A program made the translations under genes and the position numbers. From the NCBI RefSeq assembly GCF_003399625.1, contig NZ_NBXA01000007.1:124001-188000 (forward strand): a DNA stretch of 64,000 nucleotides, in the 5' to 3' direction. Of the stretch, positions 15,529 through 25,284 are shown piece by piece. The notes beneath the pieces are model-generated. The model had not been told where the DNA came from. It saw only the letters and a program-made list of their open reading frames with translations, and searched no databases. The DNA is from Subtercola boreus (GTDB lineage: Bacteria > Actinomycetota > Actinomycetes > Actinomycetales > Microbacteriaceae). How positions within the stretch are numbered: position 1 is the stretch's first letter; each line of letters starts with the position of its first letter.

Positions 15529-17693
15529 GTGACTTCCCGCGCATCCACCGCCGCAACCACCTCAGCCGGGCGATCGGCGCCCTCGCCACGGTGGTCGTGC
15601 TCGCCGCGGGCCTGACCGCCGTGGGGCAGACCCTGCAGCCGCAGTCGGCCTCGGCCCTCAGCGGATCGTCGTTCGACCCCGGCAACATCATCAGCGACGC
15701 GACCTTCTTCGATTCGACCACGATGAGCGAGAGTGCGGTGCAGGGCTTCCTCGCCGACCACGGATCGAGCTGCACCACGTCGGGCGGGTCGACGTGCCTG
15801 AAGGACTTCTCGAGCGCCACGAACTCGCGGGCCGCCTCCGCCTACTGCTCGGCCTACACCGGGCGTGACTCCGAGACAGCCGCGCAGATCATCGTGCGCG
15901 TGGGTGCCGCGTGCAACATCAATCCGCAGGTGATCCTCGTGATGCTCCAGAAGGAGCAGGGGCTCGTCGACGCCCGGTCGACGACGGCCGGCCAGTACCG
16001 GTCGGCGCTCGGTTACGGCTGCCCCGACACGGCGGCCTGCGACTCCACCTACTACGGTTTCTTCAACCAGGTCTACTCGGCGGCCAGCCAGTTCCAGCGC
16101 TACGCGAAGAACAGCACCTCGTGGAGCTACCAGCCGGGCCGCACCAACAACATCCTCTACAACCCGAACGCCTCGTGCGGATCGGCGCCCGTGTTCATCC
16201 AGAACCAGGCGACGGCGAACCTGTACATCTACACGCCGTACCAGCCGAACGCCGCTGCCCTGGCGAATCTCGGCGGAACGGGCGACTCCTGTTCGGCCTA
16301 CGGCAACCGCAACTTCTGGGTCTACTTCAACAACTGGTTCGGCGATCCGACGGGCGGCGGCCTCCGCTCGCCGTCGTTCGAGGGCGGCTCTGCCGGCTGG
16401 GGCCCCGGCAACGGCGCTGTGAACCAGGCCACCTACAAGGATCCCTCCATCGCCCAGAACGGATCCTGGTTCTTCGCTTCGAACACGACCGTGCCGGGCC
16501 GCTCGATCGCCCAGAACGTGCAGCGCACGGTCGAGGTGGGTGGCCAGGCCACCGCCACCATCTGGCTGCGGTCGGCGACGGGCGCGGCGGCCACGGGCCG
16601 GGTGGCGCTCTGGGGGATCGGGGGGACGACGGAGGGCGGCTCCACGTCGTACTCTGTCGGGAACACCTGGCAGCAGGTGACGGTGAAGCTCCCCGTTCGC
16701 CAGTCCGCCCACCAGACGGTGCGCCTCGAGATCTACATGGACTCCACGTCGACGACCCTCTACCTGGACAACGCGACCCTGGTCTTCGGCCAGGCCCCGC
16801 CCCTCAAGGAGTTGCTCACAGCACCCGGTTTCGAGAATTCCCTCGGCGGCTGGGTGAAGGGCAACGGCGAGATGAACCAGGCGATCTACAACGATCCGTC
16901 CGCCAGTCACTCGGGATCGTGGTTCGGGGCCGTGAACACAGGAACACCGGGCCGTTCCATCGCCCAGCAGGTTCCCGTCACCACCTCCGCAGGCGGGCGC
17001 TACACCTTCTCGATCTGGGTACGCGCTGCCCTTCCCGGGTCGACGTACTCCGGTCGCCTCGCGCTCTGGGGCCTCGGCGGATCGGCGCCCGTCGTCTCGA
17101 CCCGGGACTTCACGGCGAGCTCGAAGTGGACGAGGGTGTCGGTGACCACCGACATCCCCCCGAACTCCGTCACCACCCTGAAGCCCGAGGTCTACCTGCA
17201 GCAGACCTCCAACACGCTCTACCTCGACGACGGATCGCTCAGCCGCAACGTCCTGACCGCCGGGTCGTTCGAGGACGGCTCGTTCGCCGGCTGGGGCGTG
17301 GGCAACGGTTCGATCAACACCGCGGTCTACCGCTCGGCGGCGTCGGGTGTCGCAGCCCAGAACGGCTCGTACTTCCTCGCGACCAACACCGGCACGGCTG
17401 GCAGCTCGCTGAAGCAGGATGTCATGCGGAACACCATCGTCGGCGACTCCTACACGGCCCAGGTCTGGGTGCGCCCGGCCGACCCCACGAAGACGTTCAG
17501 CGGCACACTGGCGCTCTGGGGGCTCGGTGGCCAGACGGAGGTCCAGGCAGCCCCCTTCACCGCCAGCGGCTCGGGCTGGACCCACGTCTACGTGACGCTG
17601 CCGCTCGCTGCGGAACACCAGAGCCTCCGCTTCGAGCTCTACGAGACCACGACAGGTGAAACCCTGTGGGTCGACGGAGCACTACTCTACTGA
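15525..17693 (+). CDS. Secreted protein: lysozyme-like domain plus three carbohydrate-binding modules
   Basis: A 722-residue secreted protein. A signal peptide covers about residues 1-45. An N-terminal domain (about 46-275) contains NPQVILVMLQKEQGL with a candidate catalytic Glu144 and tandem glycine/cysteine-rich loops reminiscent of lysozyme/transglycosylase folds. Then come three tandem modules at about 280-425, 430-570 and 575-722, each with a FE-GGWG-NG start, a GRSIAQ or GSSLKQ core and an LALWGLGG-type strand, like CBM4/9-type beta-sandwiches. The start is the GTG at 15525, overlapping the previous stop by four bases; longer readings upstream are not coding. It probably binds and perhaps trims wall polysaccharide or peptidoglycan. 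Confidence 0.8.
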   Translation: MSDFPRIHRRNHLSRAIGALATVVVLAAGLTAVGQTLQPQSASALSGSSFDPGNIISDATFFDSTTMSESAVQGFLADHGSSCTTSGGSTCLKDFSSATNSRAASAYCSAYTGRDSETAAQIIVRVGAACNINPQVILVMLQKEQGLVDARSTTAGQYRSALGYGCPDTAACDSTYYGFFNQVYSAASQFQRYAKNSTSWSYQPGRTNNILYNPNASCGSAPVFIQNQATANLYIYTPYQPNAAALANLGGTGDSCSAYGNRNFWVYFNNWFGDPTGGGLRSPSFEGGSAGWGPGNGAVNQATYKDPSIAQNGSWFFASNTTVPGRSIAQNVQRTVEVGGQATATIWLRSATGAAATGRVALWGIGGTTEGGSTSYSVGNTWQQVTVKLPVRQSAHQTVRLEIYMDSTSTTLYLDNATLVFGQAPPLKELLTAPGFENSLGGWVKGNGEMNQAIYNDPSASHSGSWFGAVNTGTPGRSIAQQVPVTTSAGGRYTFSIWVRAALPGSTYSGRLALWGLGGSAPVVSTRDFTASSKWTRVSVTTDIPPNSVTTLKPEVYLQQTSNTLYLDDGSLSRNVLTAGSFEDGSFAGWGVGNGSINTAVYRSAASGVAAQNGSYFLATNTGTAGSSLKQDVMRNTIVGDSYTAQVWVRPADPTKTFSGTLALWGLGGQTEVQAAPFTASGSGWTHVYVTLPLAAEHQSLRFELYETTTGETLWVDGALLY

Positions 17694-17695
17694 CG

Positions 17696-19552
17696 ATGAC
17701 GATTCCCCTCCCCGCCCTGCCCGCTGGCCCCGTCTCCGGTCGACCCCTCCTCCGTCGCACTGCGGCAGCGCTGGCGATCGTGGGCGGCGTGGGCCTTCAC
17801 ATCTGGCTGCAGTGGTCGTACCTCTTCGCGCAGGCCGACTTCGCCTGGAGCTCCTTCCGCAACTATTTCCCGGGCGACCAGCTCTCATACATGTCGATGG
17901 TCACGAACGCCGCCGACGGCCGGCTCGCCGACGTGGAGCCGTTCACCAACTCGGGCACCAACACCTACCCGCACCTCTACTACAACGTCATCGGCACCCT
18001 CGCGCGCCTGGTGGGGCTGAACCCGTTGCAGGCCTGGTCCATCGGCGGTTTCCTGGTGCAGGCCATCCTGATCGCCGCAATCGGTACGGCGATCTACCTG
18101 GTGAGTCGCCGCTGGTGGCTTCCGCTGATCGCGCCGGTGCCGTTCGTGCTCGGCACCTTCGCGAACGCGATCTCGGCCGGCGGCTGGTACACGAACATGG
18201 CCTCCCACGCAGTGCTCTGGGGGCCCTTCGGCGTCTTCTACACCCTGAACGGCGAGACGGTCGCGCTCTCGCTCGGGGCCATCGGAATCCTCACTGCCCT
18301 CGTCACGTTCCTGCGGGTGCGTTCGCGCGTCGGCAGCGTGGTGCTCTACTCGGTGGCGGCCGCCTTCGTGGGGCTCACCGCGAACGTGCAGACCTACGGA
18401 TTCCTCGCCAGCGCCTACCTCGCCCTGTTCGCCGTCGCGGCCTACGTGCTGGCCACACGCCGGCGGCTCTGGATGATCGCCCTCTCGCTGGCACTCATCG
18501 TTCTGGTGTTCGCGGCGGGCCCCTCGATCGCATCGACGTTCGGGCCCCTGGCGACGCTCGCCTTCGGTGCGGTCCCCGCGCTGCCCGCGCTCGTCTCGCT
18601 CGTGCTTCAGTTCCGGTTCAGAGCACTCGTGCCACTGCTCGCGCTCGCCGCCGCAGCCTCTCCCCAGATCATCGCCACGATGCTCGGGATCGTCTCCAAA
18701 GACCCGTTCCTGACCTACCGGGTCGCTTCGTCGGTCGACCTGGGCGTGGATGCCCGGGGCATCCTCGGGGCGGGCGCGCTGCTACTGCCGCTGCTGGGCA
18801 TCCTGGCGGCGGGCATCCACCGGCGGAACGCGCTCTGGATCGCCTTTCCGGTGGCCTCGATCGCGGCGTGGGCGCTCACCTCGACCAACGACATCTGGGG
18901 GGCGAACCAGGAGCCCTACCGCTTCTGGCTCGACACGTTCTGCCTGGTCTCGTTCGTGACGGTGCCGATGGCCGCGATGGTGGGTGTCTCGTACCTGCGG
19001 TTGCCGAGACGGGCTGCCGCGGCCACCGGGCCACGGGCCCCGCGTTCCGCGCTCTCCGTCGCGGTCGCCGGAGTCGTCGTCATCGTCTGCGTCGTCGCCG
19101 CGGGCGTCTCCGCCGTCGACTTCCGCACCTTCCGGAACCTTGCGGGCCTGCACACGTTCATCGACTACAACACCCCGAGGTATCGCGCAATCGGCGAGCT
19201 GGGGCAGGAGGTGCCGAAGTCGGGCGCCGGCCTCGTGAATCCCGACGCCTGCATCGACGTGGAGGGTCTCAAGATCGTGTCCGACGGCGCCCCGGTCGCC
19301 ACCTTCAACGAGGGCATGGCCTGGCCGACCGACTACGCGGCGGTGCGGAACGTGAACGCCGATCGGGTGAACGGATTCCAGATCGCCACCGGCGCCACGG
19401 CTGCCGACGTGAAGTGGGTGCTGACCGACAGTGCCTGCACCCCGTTCGACTGGGGCACGTACTACGCGAAGGAGCTGACGTTCGTCGACTCCCGCAGTTA
19501 CCCCACGGCGGCCGGCGACGCCACGATCACGCTCTGGGCCTTCACGCCCTGA
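17696..19552 (+). CDS. Polytopic membrane protein, GT-C-like
   Basis: A 618-residue protein with about 12-13 membrane helices, a first external loop containing FPGDQLSYMSMV (an acidic motif in the position of GT-C active sites) and an extracytoplasmic C-terminal tail of about 150 residues. The ATG at 17696 is two bases after the previous stop, so it completes a three-gene plus-strand unit starting at 14899. It is similar in plan to the proteins at 11671-13941 and 22877-24391. It is probably a transferase using lipid-linked sugar; membership of a named family is not certain. Confidence 0.75.
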   Translation: MTIPLPALPAGPVSGRPLLRRTAAALAIVGGVGLHIWLQWSYLFAQADFAWSSFRNYFPGDQLSYMSMVTNAADGRLADVEPFTNSGTNTYPHLYYNVIGTLARLVGLNPLQAWSIGGFLVQAILIAAIGTAIYLVSRRWWLPLIAPVPFVLGTFANAISAGGWYTNMASHAVLWGPFGVFYTLNGETVALSLGAIGILTALVTFLRVRSRVGSVVLYSVAAAFVGLTANVQTYGFLASAYLALFAVAAYVLATRRRLWMIALSLALIVLVFAAGPSIASTFGPLATLAFGAVPALPALVSLVLQFRFRALVPLLALAAAASPQIIATMLGIVSKDPFLTYRVASSVDLGVDARGILGAGALLLPLLGILAAGIHRRNALWIAFPVASIAAWALTSTNDIWGANQEPYRFWLDTFCLVSFVTVPMAAMVGVSYLRLPRRAAAATGPRAPRSALSVAVAGVVVIVCVVAAGVSAVDFRTFRNLAGLHTFIDYNTPRYRAIGELGQEVPKSGAGLVNPDACIDVEGLKIVSDGAPVATFNEGMAWPTDYAAVRNVNADRVNGFQIATGATAADVKWVLTDSACTPFDWGTYYAKELTFVDSRSYPTAAGDATITLWAFTP

Positions 19553-19568
19553 GCGACGTCGCCGGGGT

Positions 19569-21029
19569 TCAGGCGGTGAAGTACTCCCACACCTCGTCGG
19601 CGTACGACTTCCACGACCGGTAGTCGTTGCCCGCGAGGTCGCGCTTCTTGCCCTCGAGTACCCGGGGGTCGGTCAGCACCGAGTGCAGGGCGGCCTCGAG
19701 CGCTTCGTCGGAGTGCGGGTCGACACCGATGACGCCGCCGTAGTGCGCCGCGATCTCGGCCATGCTGCCGAGGTCGGAAGCGATGACGGGGGTTCCCGCC
19801 CGCAGCGACTCCACGATGGGGAGCCCGAAGCCCTCGTGGAACGAGGTGAAGATCGACACCGCCGCCAGGCGATAGCTCGCTCCGAGGATGTGATCCGACG
19901 CGTTCGAGAGAACGGTCAGCGGCCAGCCCTCGTCCTGCAGGTGCTGGCTGAGCTGGTCGAAGGGCGCGCTGTTCCACGAGCCCGCACCGATCATCACGAG
20001 CTGGAACTGCTCGCCGCGGGTCCAGAGGGCGCGGGCCGCCTGCAGCACGGAGAGGTGGTTCTTGCGGGGTTCGTGGCTGCCGACCACGAGCACGACCGGC
20101 AGGTCGCTGAGTTCGAGTTCCGCTTTGACGGCGGCGAGGTCCACGTCGGAGGGGGCGGCGGAGTCGCCTCCCAGAAAGACGGTGCGAACATCCGGACCTG
20201 TGCGACCAGACGACGGGAGCATCTTCTTCCACGCGTCGAATTCGTCCGCCGTGGACTGGGAGATCGCAGCCACCCGATCGGCGTAGGCGACGGCATCGAG
20301 ATAGAGCGGGAAGTGGGCGGCCATGGCACCCGCGGCCGTCTCGCCCGAGGTGAGCGGAACGCAGTCGTAGCCGATGAAGGCCAGCTTCGAGGAGGCGAAC
20401 TCGCCGAGGGCGAGGAAACGCTCAGCGCGCTCGGAGTCGGCGGAGAGCTCGGGGACGAACACCCTGCCCCCGTTCGGAATGACGATGCGCTCACGGGCGG
20501 GCGCGAGCGACACGATCGCCTCTTCGTCGTCTCCCCTCATGCGGGCCTCCTCGCGCGGGGTGAGGCGGCGGAGGCCCTTCCGGCTCTCCGTCCACGCCAC
20601 GAGGACGACCTCGTGCTCGTGGGCCCACAGCCCCACGGTCTCCCGAACGACCCGCTGGATGCCCGACATGACGCGGGTGCTGCTCGTGTTGTGAACGTCG
20701 ATGACGATGGCGTCGGTGAGGATCTCGACCTCGGCGCTCAACCCGAAGATGCTCGAGTCGGCGCGCTCGCCGAGGCCGCGGAGTGCTTCGCCCGCGCCGT
20801 TCAGCGTGGCGTTCCGCTGGAAGACGACAAGCTCCTCCTCGGTGGGGAGTTCACCGCGGAGGGTACTCCAGACGAGCCACAGGTCGTCCCAGCGGCCGCC
20901 GGCGTCGATGGCTGCCTGGAGGGAGGCCGCGAGAGCGTCCTGCACTTCGCCAGCGCTCGCCTCGGCCGGAGCGGGGGTGCCGAGAGCCTCGAGCAGTGCG
21001 CGGAGGTTCGACGATTCGGAGAGTTTCAC
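19569..21029 (-). CDS. GT-B glycosyltransferase with N-terminal accessory domain (paralogue A)
   Basis: A 486-residue transferase. The N-terminal helical domain has DLWLVWSTLRGELP near residue 47, then DVHNTS and GIQRVVRETV near 122, VGSHEPRKNH near 319 and EGFGLPIVES near 399. These four landmarks recur in the genes at 21026, 28483 and 32972. The GTG at 21029 overlaps the upstream stop (GTGA) and is preferred over the upstream reading. It is the last gene of a seven-gene minus-strand unit that begins with gmd. It probably adds a deoxyhexose or mannose to the surface polysaccharide. Confidence 0.9.
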   Translation of the reverse strand: MKLSESSNLRALLEALGTPAPAEASAGEVQDALAASLQAAIDAGGRWDDLWLVWSTLRGELPTEEELVVFQRNATLNGAGEALRGLGERADSSIFGLSAEVEILTDAIVIDVHNTSSTRVMSGIQRVVRETVGLWAHEHEVVLVAWTESRKGLRRLTPREEARMRGDDEEAIVSLAPARERIVIPNGGRVFVPELSADSERAERFLALGEFASSKLAFIGYDCVPLTSGETAAGAMAAHFPLYLDAVAYADRVAAISQSTADEFDAWKKMLPSSGRTGPDVRTVFLGGDSAAPSDVDLAAVKAELELSDLPVVLVVGSHEPRKNHLSVLQAARALWTRGEQFQLVMIGAGSWNSAPFDQLSQHLQDEGWPLTVLSNASDHILGASYRLAAVSIFTSFHEGFGLPIVESLRAGTPVIASDLGSMAEIAAHYGGVIGVDPHSDEALEAALHSVLTDPRVLEGKKRDLAGNDYRSWKSYADEVWEYFTA

Positions 21030-22816
21030 TTCTGTGTTCCTGTCGGCTTCTGGGCTGCGCCGGCCTGTGATGCGGGGGCCGAGACGACCTTCCAGACGTC
21101 TGCCGAATACGCTTCCCACGTGCTGTCGTCCCGTGCCTCGATCTCGCCGTGCAGGCGTTCGAGCAGGGCATCGTCGGTGAGGAGCGCGCGCATGCCGTCG
21201 ACGATCGACCGGTCGTCGCGGGGGTCAGCGGTGACGCATCCACCGCCCGCTGCGATCTCCGCCGTGCTGCCGTACTCGGTGGCGAGGGCGGGTGTGCCGA
21301 CCGCCAGGGATTCGGCGATGGGCAGGCCGTAGCCCTCCTGCAGCGAGATGAAGACACTGAACCGCGCGCGGCGATAGGCGGCGGCGAGCGCGTGCTCGTC
21401 GACATCTCGGCGGAGCTCGATCTGCCTCCCCTGGTCGCGGAGCGCGGCGACCGCGTCGGGGATGTCGGTGTAGAGCCTGTCGCCCCGACCGCCGAGCAGC
21501 ACGAGCGAGAACTCCAGTCCTTCGCGCCAGAGGATCTCGCTGGCGAAGATCACGGCGAGCTGGTTCTTTCTCGGCTCGTTGCTGCCGACAGAGAGCACGA
21601 CGGGCAGCGAGGCCTCGGCGGGTGGTTCACCGTCGTCGGCCGGGATGTGCTCGATCGGCAGGTGCAGGGTTTCGACCCCGAAACCGGGCAGCCCCTGCGT
21701 GGCGAGGGCCTCACTGAAGCCGATGAACTCCGACGCGGTCGCGTTCGAGATCGCGAGGATCTCGTCGACGTACTTGATCGTCGAGAGATAGGAGACGAAG
21801 AGCCCGCTGAGCCCACGGTGCACGAGATGCCCGCTCGAGACGGGGATGGTGTCGTAGCCGATGGCGACAGTGCGGTTCGGGGAGAACCGGGTGAGCGCGG
21901 CGAGCGAGTCCGTTCCCCGGCCGACCGGCACTTCGGGGAAGAAGACCGTCGTCTGCCAGGGGACGACGAGCTCGGCGGCGGTCTCGTCGGGTTCTGCCTT
22001 CTCGTCGTCGCGGTGACGGTCGTCGTCACCCTGCCAGTCGAGCACGCGTGCCGACTCCTCGGACGACAGGGTGCGGAGGGCCGCGCCGTCATCGGTCAGG
22101 GCGGCGAGCTGGAAGCGTTCGCGGCCGGCCCAGCGCGACACGGTCTGCCGGGTCACCCGCTGGATTCCCGAGTTGAAGCCGAACTTCGCCGTCTGGTCGG
22201 TGAAGACGACCGGTTCGGTGCTGACCAGCCTGATCGTTCGGAGCTGGGCGTGGTAGCGGAGCGTCCACACGGCGCTGTGGTTCAGGATGCGCTGGGCGGC
22301 AGAGGACCCGCTCACACCGACGATGTCGCGGGCGAGCCCGAAGAGCATCTGCTGGTCGGGGAAGCATCCACTGACCGCGATGACGAGGAGCCACAGCTCG
22401 GCCTTCGAACCGGAGCCCTGCACCTGCTGCACGAGTTCGCTCAGCACGCGCTCGAGCGGCAGGGCCCGGAGCTCGGCCGCGCTCGAGTGCGGCAGGAGCG
22501 CCGGGGCGACGGCCCGCACGCGCTGCTCGAAGGCCTGCCGGCCGTGGTCGACGCCCGACTTCACGCGCGCCTGCCGGGGGAAGAGGATTCTGCGCTGCTG
22601 GCGGAGGAGGGCAACCCGTTCCCTGGCCCGCACGGCCCGGATGGGCCGCGTCACACGCCAGCTGAAACTCGCCTGCAGTTCCTGGGCCGAGGGACCGTCG
22701 AGATCGCCGGCCGCATGCAGCCCCTGGATCCAGGCGTCGACCTGTGAGGCGGCGATGAGGTGTGCTCCGCTGAGAGCGGAGGGGGAGGTGGCACTGGCCT
22801 GGTCTGTACTCGGCAT
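21026..22816 (-). CDS. GT-B glycosyltransferase with N-terminal accessory domain (paralogue B)
   Basis: A 596-residue member of the same paralogous family. An extra N-terminal segment contains LQASFSWRVTRPIRAVR, a motif seen also at the C-terminus of the FkbM protein in this window. Family landmarks follow: ELWLLVIAVSGCFP near residue 139, GIQRVTRQTV near 214, NEPRKNQ near 414 and EGYGLPIAES near 493. A 60-base gap separates it from the upstream GT-C gene. A TAGGAT sequence lies just before the ATG, so it may have its own promoter. Its C-terminus overlaps paralogue A by four bases. Confidence 0.9.
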   Translation of the reverse strand: MPSTDQASATSPSALSGAHLIAASQVDAWIQGLHAAGDLDGPSAQELQASFSWRVTRPIRAVRARERVALLRQQRRILFPRQARVKSGVDHGRQAFEQRVRAVAPALLPHSSAAELRALPLERVLSELVQQVQGSGSKAELWLLVIAVSGCFPDQQMLFGLARDIVGVSGSSAAQRILNHSAVWTLRYHAQLRTIRLVSTEPVVFTDQTAKFGFNSGIQRVTRQTVSRWAGRERFQLAALTDDGAALRTLSSEESARVLDWQGDDDRHRDDEKAEPDETAAELVVPWQTTVFFPEVPVGRGTDSLAALTRFSPNRTVAIGYDTIPVSSGHLVHRGLSGLFVSYLSTIKYVDEILAISNATASEFIGFSEALATQGLPGFGVETLHLPIEHIPADDGEPPAEASLPVVLSVGSNEPRKNQLAVIFASEILWREGLEFSLVLLGGRGDRLYTDIPDAVAALRDQGRQIELRRDVDEHALAAAYRRARFSVFISLQEGYGLPIAESLAVGTPALATEYGSTAEIAAGGGCVTADPRDDRSIVDGMRALLTDDALLERLHGEIEARDDSTWEAYSADVWKVVSAPASQAGAAQKPTGTQK

Positions 22817-22876
22817 ATCGCGCTCATCCTATTACAAGGCTCCGGCGCCAGACTGCGCGTTCCGGGAGGTCCCGGG

Positions 22877-24391
22877 TCAGAACAGCGACCACGGATAGTG
22901 CATCACGTCGAACGTGATCGGGAACGTGTAGATGGCGTACCCGGCATGCACCGCACGAGTGAAAGGCGGCAGGTCGGTGGCGACCTGCATCCGTGTGTCG
23001 TTCTCATTGTTCTCGAGCACGACCACCGTGATCTCGTCGCCCTGCAGGGCCCGTTGCTGGTAGGGCGGATACCGGTCGTTCGTCAGTCCGGCCGCCGTCA
23101 CGCGTTCCTCGGTTGCCGCGGTCAGCGAGTAGGCGACCCAGTAGTCGGCATAGACCGCGCCGAGGTTCCGGTCTTCGAGGTACTGCCCGAGCGACCGGAT
23201 GTCGCCGATGATGTAGCGGCTCTGGGTTCCGAAGGAGAGGTTCGGGAACAGGCTCTCGACCTGCACGACGGTGAGCGTCGCCGCGAGTACCATCGCGGTG
23301 ATGCCTGCCACGATCCGGTACCGGATGCGCGTCACGAGCCACGCCACGGCCACAGCCAGCGACGGCAGCACGAAGACGGTGTAGCGGTAGTCGCTCGGGC
23401 CGAGGGTCGTGCCCGCGCCGATGACCACCACGACGACGGCCAGCACCGTTCCGGCCAGCAGAGCGGCTACCCAGGCATTCCGGCCGAGCACGGCCAGTAC
23501 CGCCAGAAGGGCGAAGAGGGCGAGGCAGAGTGCGGCAGTGAGGTATCCGACGACGGTGCCCTGGGCGCTGAAGATACTCGGCATCGTGCTGGTGAACAGG
23601 GTGGCGAAGCTCCGGAGTCCCGGATGCGTGCCGTCGCTCTTCGGGGCGAGCGCATTGAGGGAGTTCGCGAACATCACCAGCCAGGGCAGGGCCCCGACGA
23701 TCGCCGCGGCGATGCCGACCAGGATGCGGTACCAGTGCCGTCTGCTTCGGACCAGGAGGATGAGCACGCCGGGTATCGCGAGCGCCGCGCCCATCGGCGA
23801 CTGCCAGAAGGCGAGGCCCGCGGCGAGCCCCACGAGCGCCCACTGCAGCAGGGGGCGGCGCACCGGCTGCCGGAGTGCCAGCGCCGTGGCGCCGAGCCCG
23901 AGCACCAGGCTCGGGCCGTAGAAGCCCGGTTCGCTGATCGAGATGCGCAGGGTGTAGAAACCTGAGAACCAGTACAGGATCGCGGCGACATTGCCCACGA
24001 GCGGGCCGAACGCCTTCGTGGCGATGAACCGCAGCACCAGCACGCCGCCGACGAAGAAGAGCATCGCGACCACGGAGAGCACTTCGATGTGCGCGCCGAC
24101 AATGGCCATCACGCCGCCCGCGACGAGTTGCAGCAGCGTGCCGCCGTAGGTCTGGCCCCAGAAGAAGAAGGTCAGGTCCCCGTCGGAGATGTCCTTCGCC
24201 ATCAGGGAGACGATGGCGTTGTCGGAGTCGACGTAGAAGGCGGGGGTGAAGACGAGAAGGAGGCGCAGCAGCAATCCGGCCGCCAGGAGCACCCAGAAGG
24301 CGATACCTGCGATCCGGAGGCCACGCTCGGCCACAGAGGATGCATTCCCCGTGGTGTCAGTCTCCGTCGATTCGGCCAGTCGGTCGCTCAT
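22877..24391 (-). CDS. GT-C-type membrane glycosyltransferase (GT39/ArnT-like)
   Basis: A 504-residue polytopic protein with about 11-12 helices. The first external loop reads FYVDSDNAIVSLMAKDI, with the paired acidic residues that mark the active site in ArnT/PMT-like GT-C enzymes, and is followed by FWGQTYGGTLLQL. The C-terminal 120 residues are extracytoplasmic. The ATG overlaps the stop of the upstream GT2 gene's neighbour as ATGA. It probably takes a sugar from a polyprenyl-phosphate carrier and attaches it to the glycan outside the membrane. Confidence 0.82.
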   Translation of the reverse strand: MSDRLAESTETDTTGNASSVAERGLRIAGIAFWVLLAAGLLLRLLLVFTPAFYVDSDNAIVSLMAKDISDGDLTFFFWGQTYGGTLLQLVAGGVMAIVGAHIEVLSVVAMLFFVGGVLVLRFIATKAFGPLVGNVAAILYWFSGFYTLRISISEPGFYGPSLVLGLGATALALRQPVRRPLLQWALVGLAAGLAFWQSPMGAALAIPGVLILLVRSRRHWYRILVGIAAAIVGALPWLVMFANSLNALAPKSDGTHPGLRSFATLFTSTMPSIFSAQGTVVGYLTAALCLALFALLAVLAVLGRNAWVAALLAGTVLAVVVVVIGAGTTLGPSDYRYTVFVLPSLAVAVAWLVTRIRYRIVAGITAMVLAATLTVVQVESLFPNLSFGTQSRYIIGDIRSLGQYLEDRNLGAVYADYWVAYSLTAATEERVTAAGLTNDRYPPYQQRALQGDEITVVVLENNENDTRMQVATDLPPFTRAVHAGYAIYTFPITFDVMHYPWSLF

Positions 24392-25284
24392 CCTCGTATC
24401 CTTCCGGCAGCCGCGCGGGCACCGAGACCCGCCCGGAGCGCCACCCGGAGGGGTAACTGGTACCAGCGGTGGTACCGCTTCGCGAGATAGAGGTACGCGC
24501 TGTGGTGGTGCGCGCTCAGCATGGCAGCCGAGACCCGTTTCGTGCTGGTGCCCCCGGTGTGCTGGACGGTGGCGGTGGGAGCATAGAGCACCCGGCGCCC
24601 CGCGTTGCCGAGCCGCTCACCGAGGTCGACGTCTTCGAAGTACATGAAGAAGCGGTCGTCGAACCCGCCCACCTGTTCGAAGGCGTCACGCCGCACCAGC
24701 ATGCAGGAGCCCGAGAGCCAGCCGGACTCGATCGGCTCTGTGCCGCTCGTCTTCGATTTGTCGGCGCGGAGGTACCGCTTCGACCAGGGGTTCTGGGGCC
24801 AGACCCGGTGGAACACCGCGTGGCCGGCGCCCGAGGTGAGCGAGGGTACGTCGCGGGCCGACGGGTAGATGCTGCCGTCGTCGTTCGTCACCCGGGGCCC
24901 GACGGCGCCGATCCTGTCATCGGCCCGGATCACGGCGAGCATCTCGTCGATGCTGCCCGGTTCGAAGACCACGTCGGGATTGGTGACGAGGATGAATCGT
25001 GCGTCGGTTCCCAGGCTCCGGGCGGCGAAGTTGACCGCGCCGCCGTAGCCCAGGTTCCTTCCCGGTGAGAGGATCCGCGCGCCGGAGGAAGCGGTCGCCG
25101 CCGTGAGATCGTCGCCCGGAGCGTTGTTCACCACGATCAGGTCGAGAGGCTCCGAGCTCGCGGAGGAGGTCGAGGCGAGGCAGGTGAGCACGTCGTCTCC
25201 CGAGAAGTAGCTCACGGTCACGAGGGCCACGAGAGCCGCGAGCGAGCCGGAAGGGGCGGCGGAGGGGCGATCCGATGTGTTCAC
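24388..25284 (-). CDS. GT2 family glycosyltransferase (rhamnosyltransferase-like)
   Basis: A 298-residue GT-A transferase. It shows VTVSYFSGDDVL at the N-terminus, VVNNAPGDD, PGRNLGYGGAVNFA, VTNPDVVF as the metal motif, GWLSGSCMLVRRDAF and GFDDRFFMYFEDVDLGERL. The last two are strong marks of the WbbL-like rhamnosyltransferase group. The GTG at 25284 overlaps the upstream stop (GTGA) and is chosen over a longer reading. Use of dTDP-L-rhamnose from the rfb genes is plausible. Co-transcribed with the gmd pair, so a GDP-sugar donor is also possible. Confidence 0.9.
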   Translation of the reverse strand: MNTSDRPSAAPSGSLAALVALVTVSYFSGDDVLTCLASTSSASSEPLDLIVVNNAPGDDLTAATASSGARILSPGRNLGYGGAVNFAARSLGTDARFILVTNPDVVFEPGSIDEMLAVIRADDRIGAVGPRVTNDDGSIYPSARDVPSLTSGAGHAVFHRVWPQNPWSKRYLRADKSKTSGTEPIESGWLSGSCMLVRRDAFEQVGGFDDRFFMYFEDVDLGERLGNAGRRVLYAPTATVQHTGGTSTKRVSAAMLSAHHHSAYLYLAKRYHRWYQLPLRVALRAGLGARAAAGRIRG

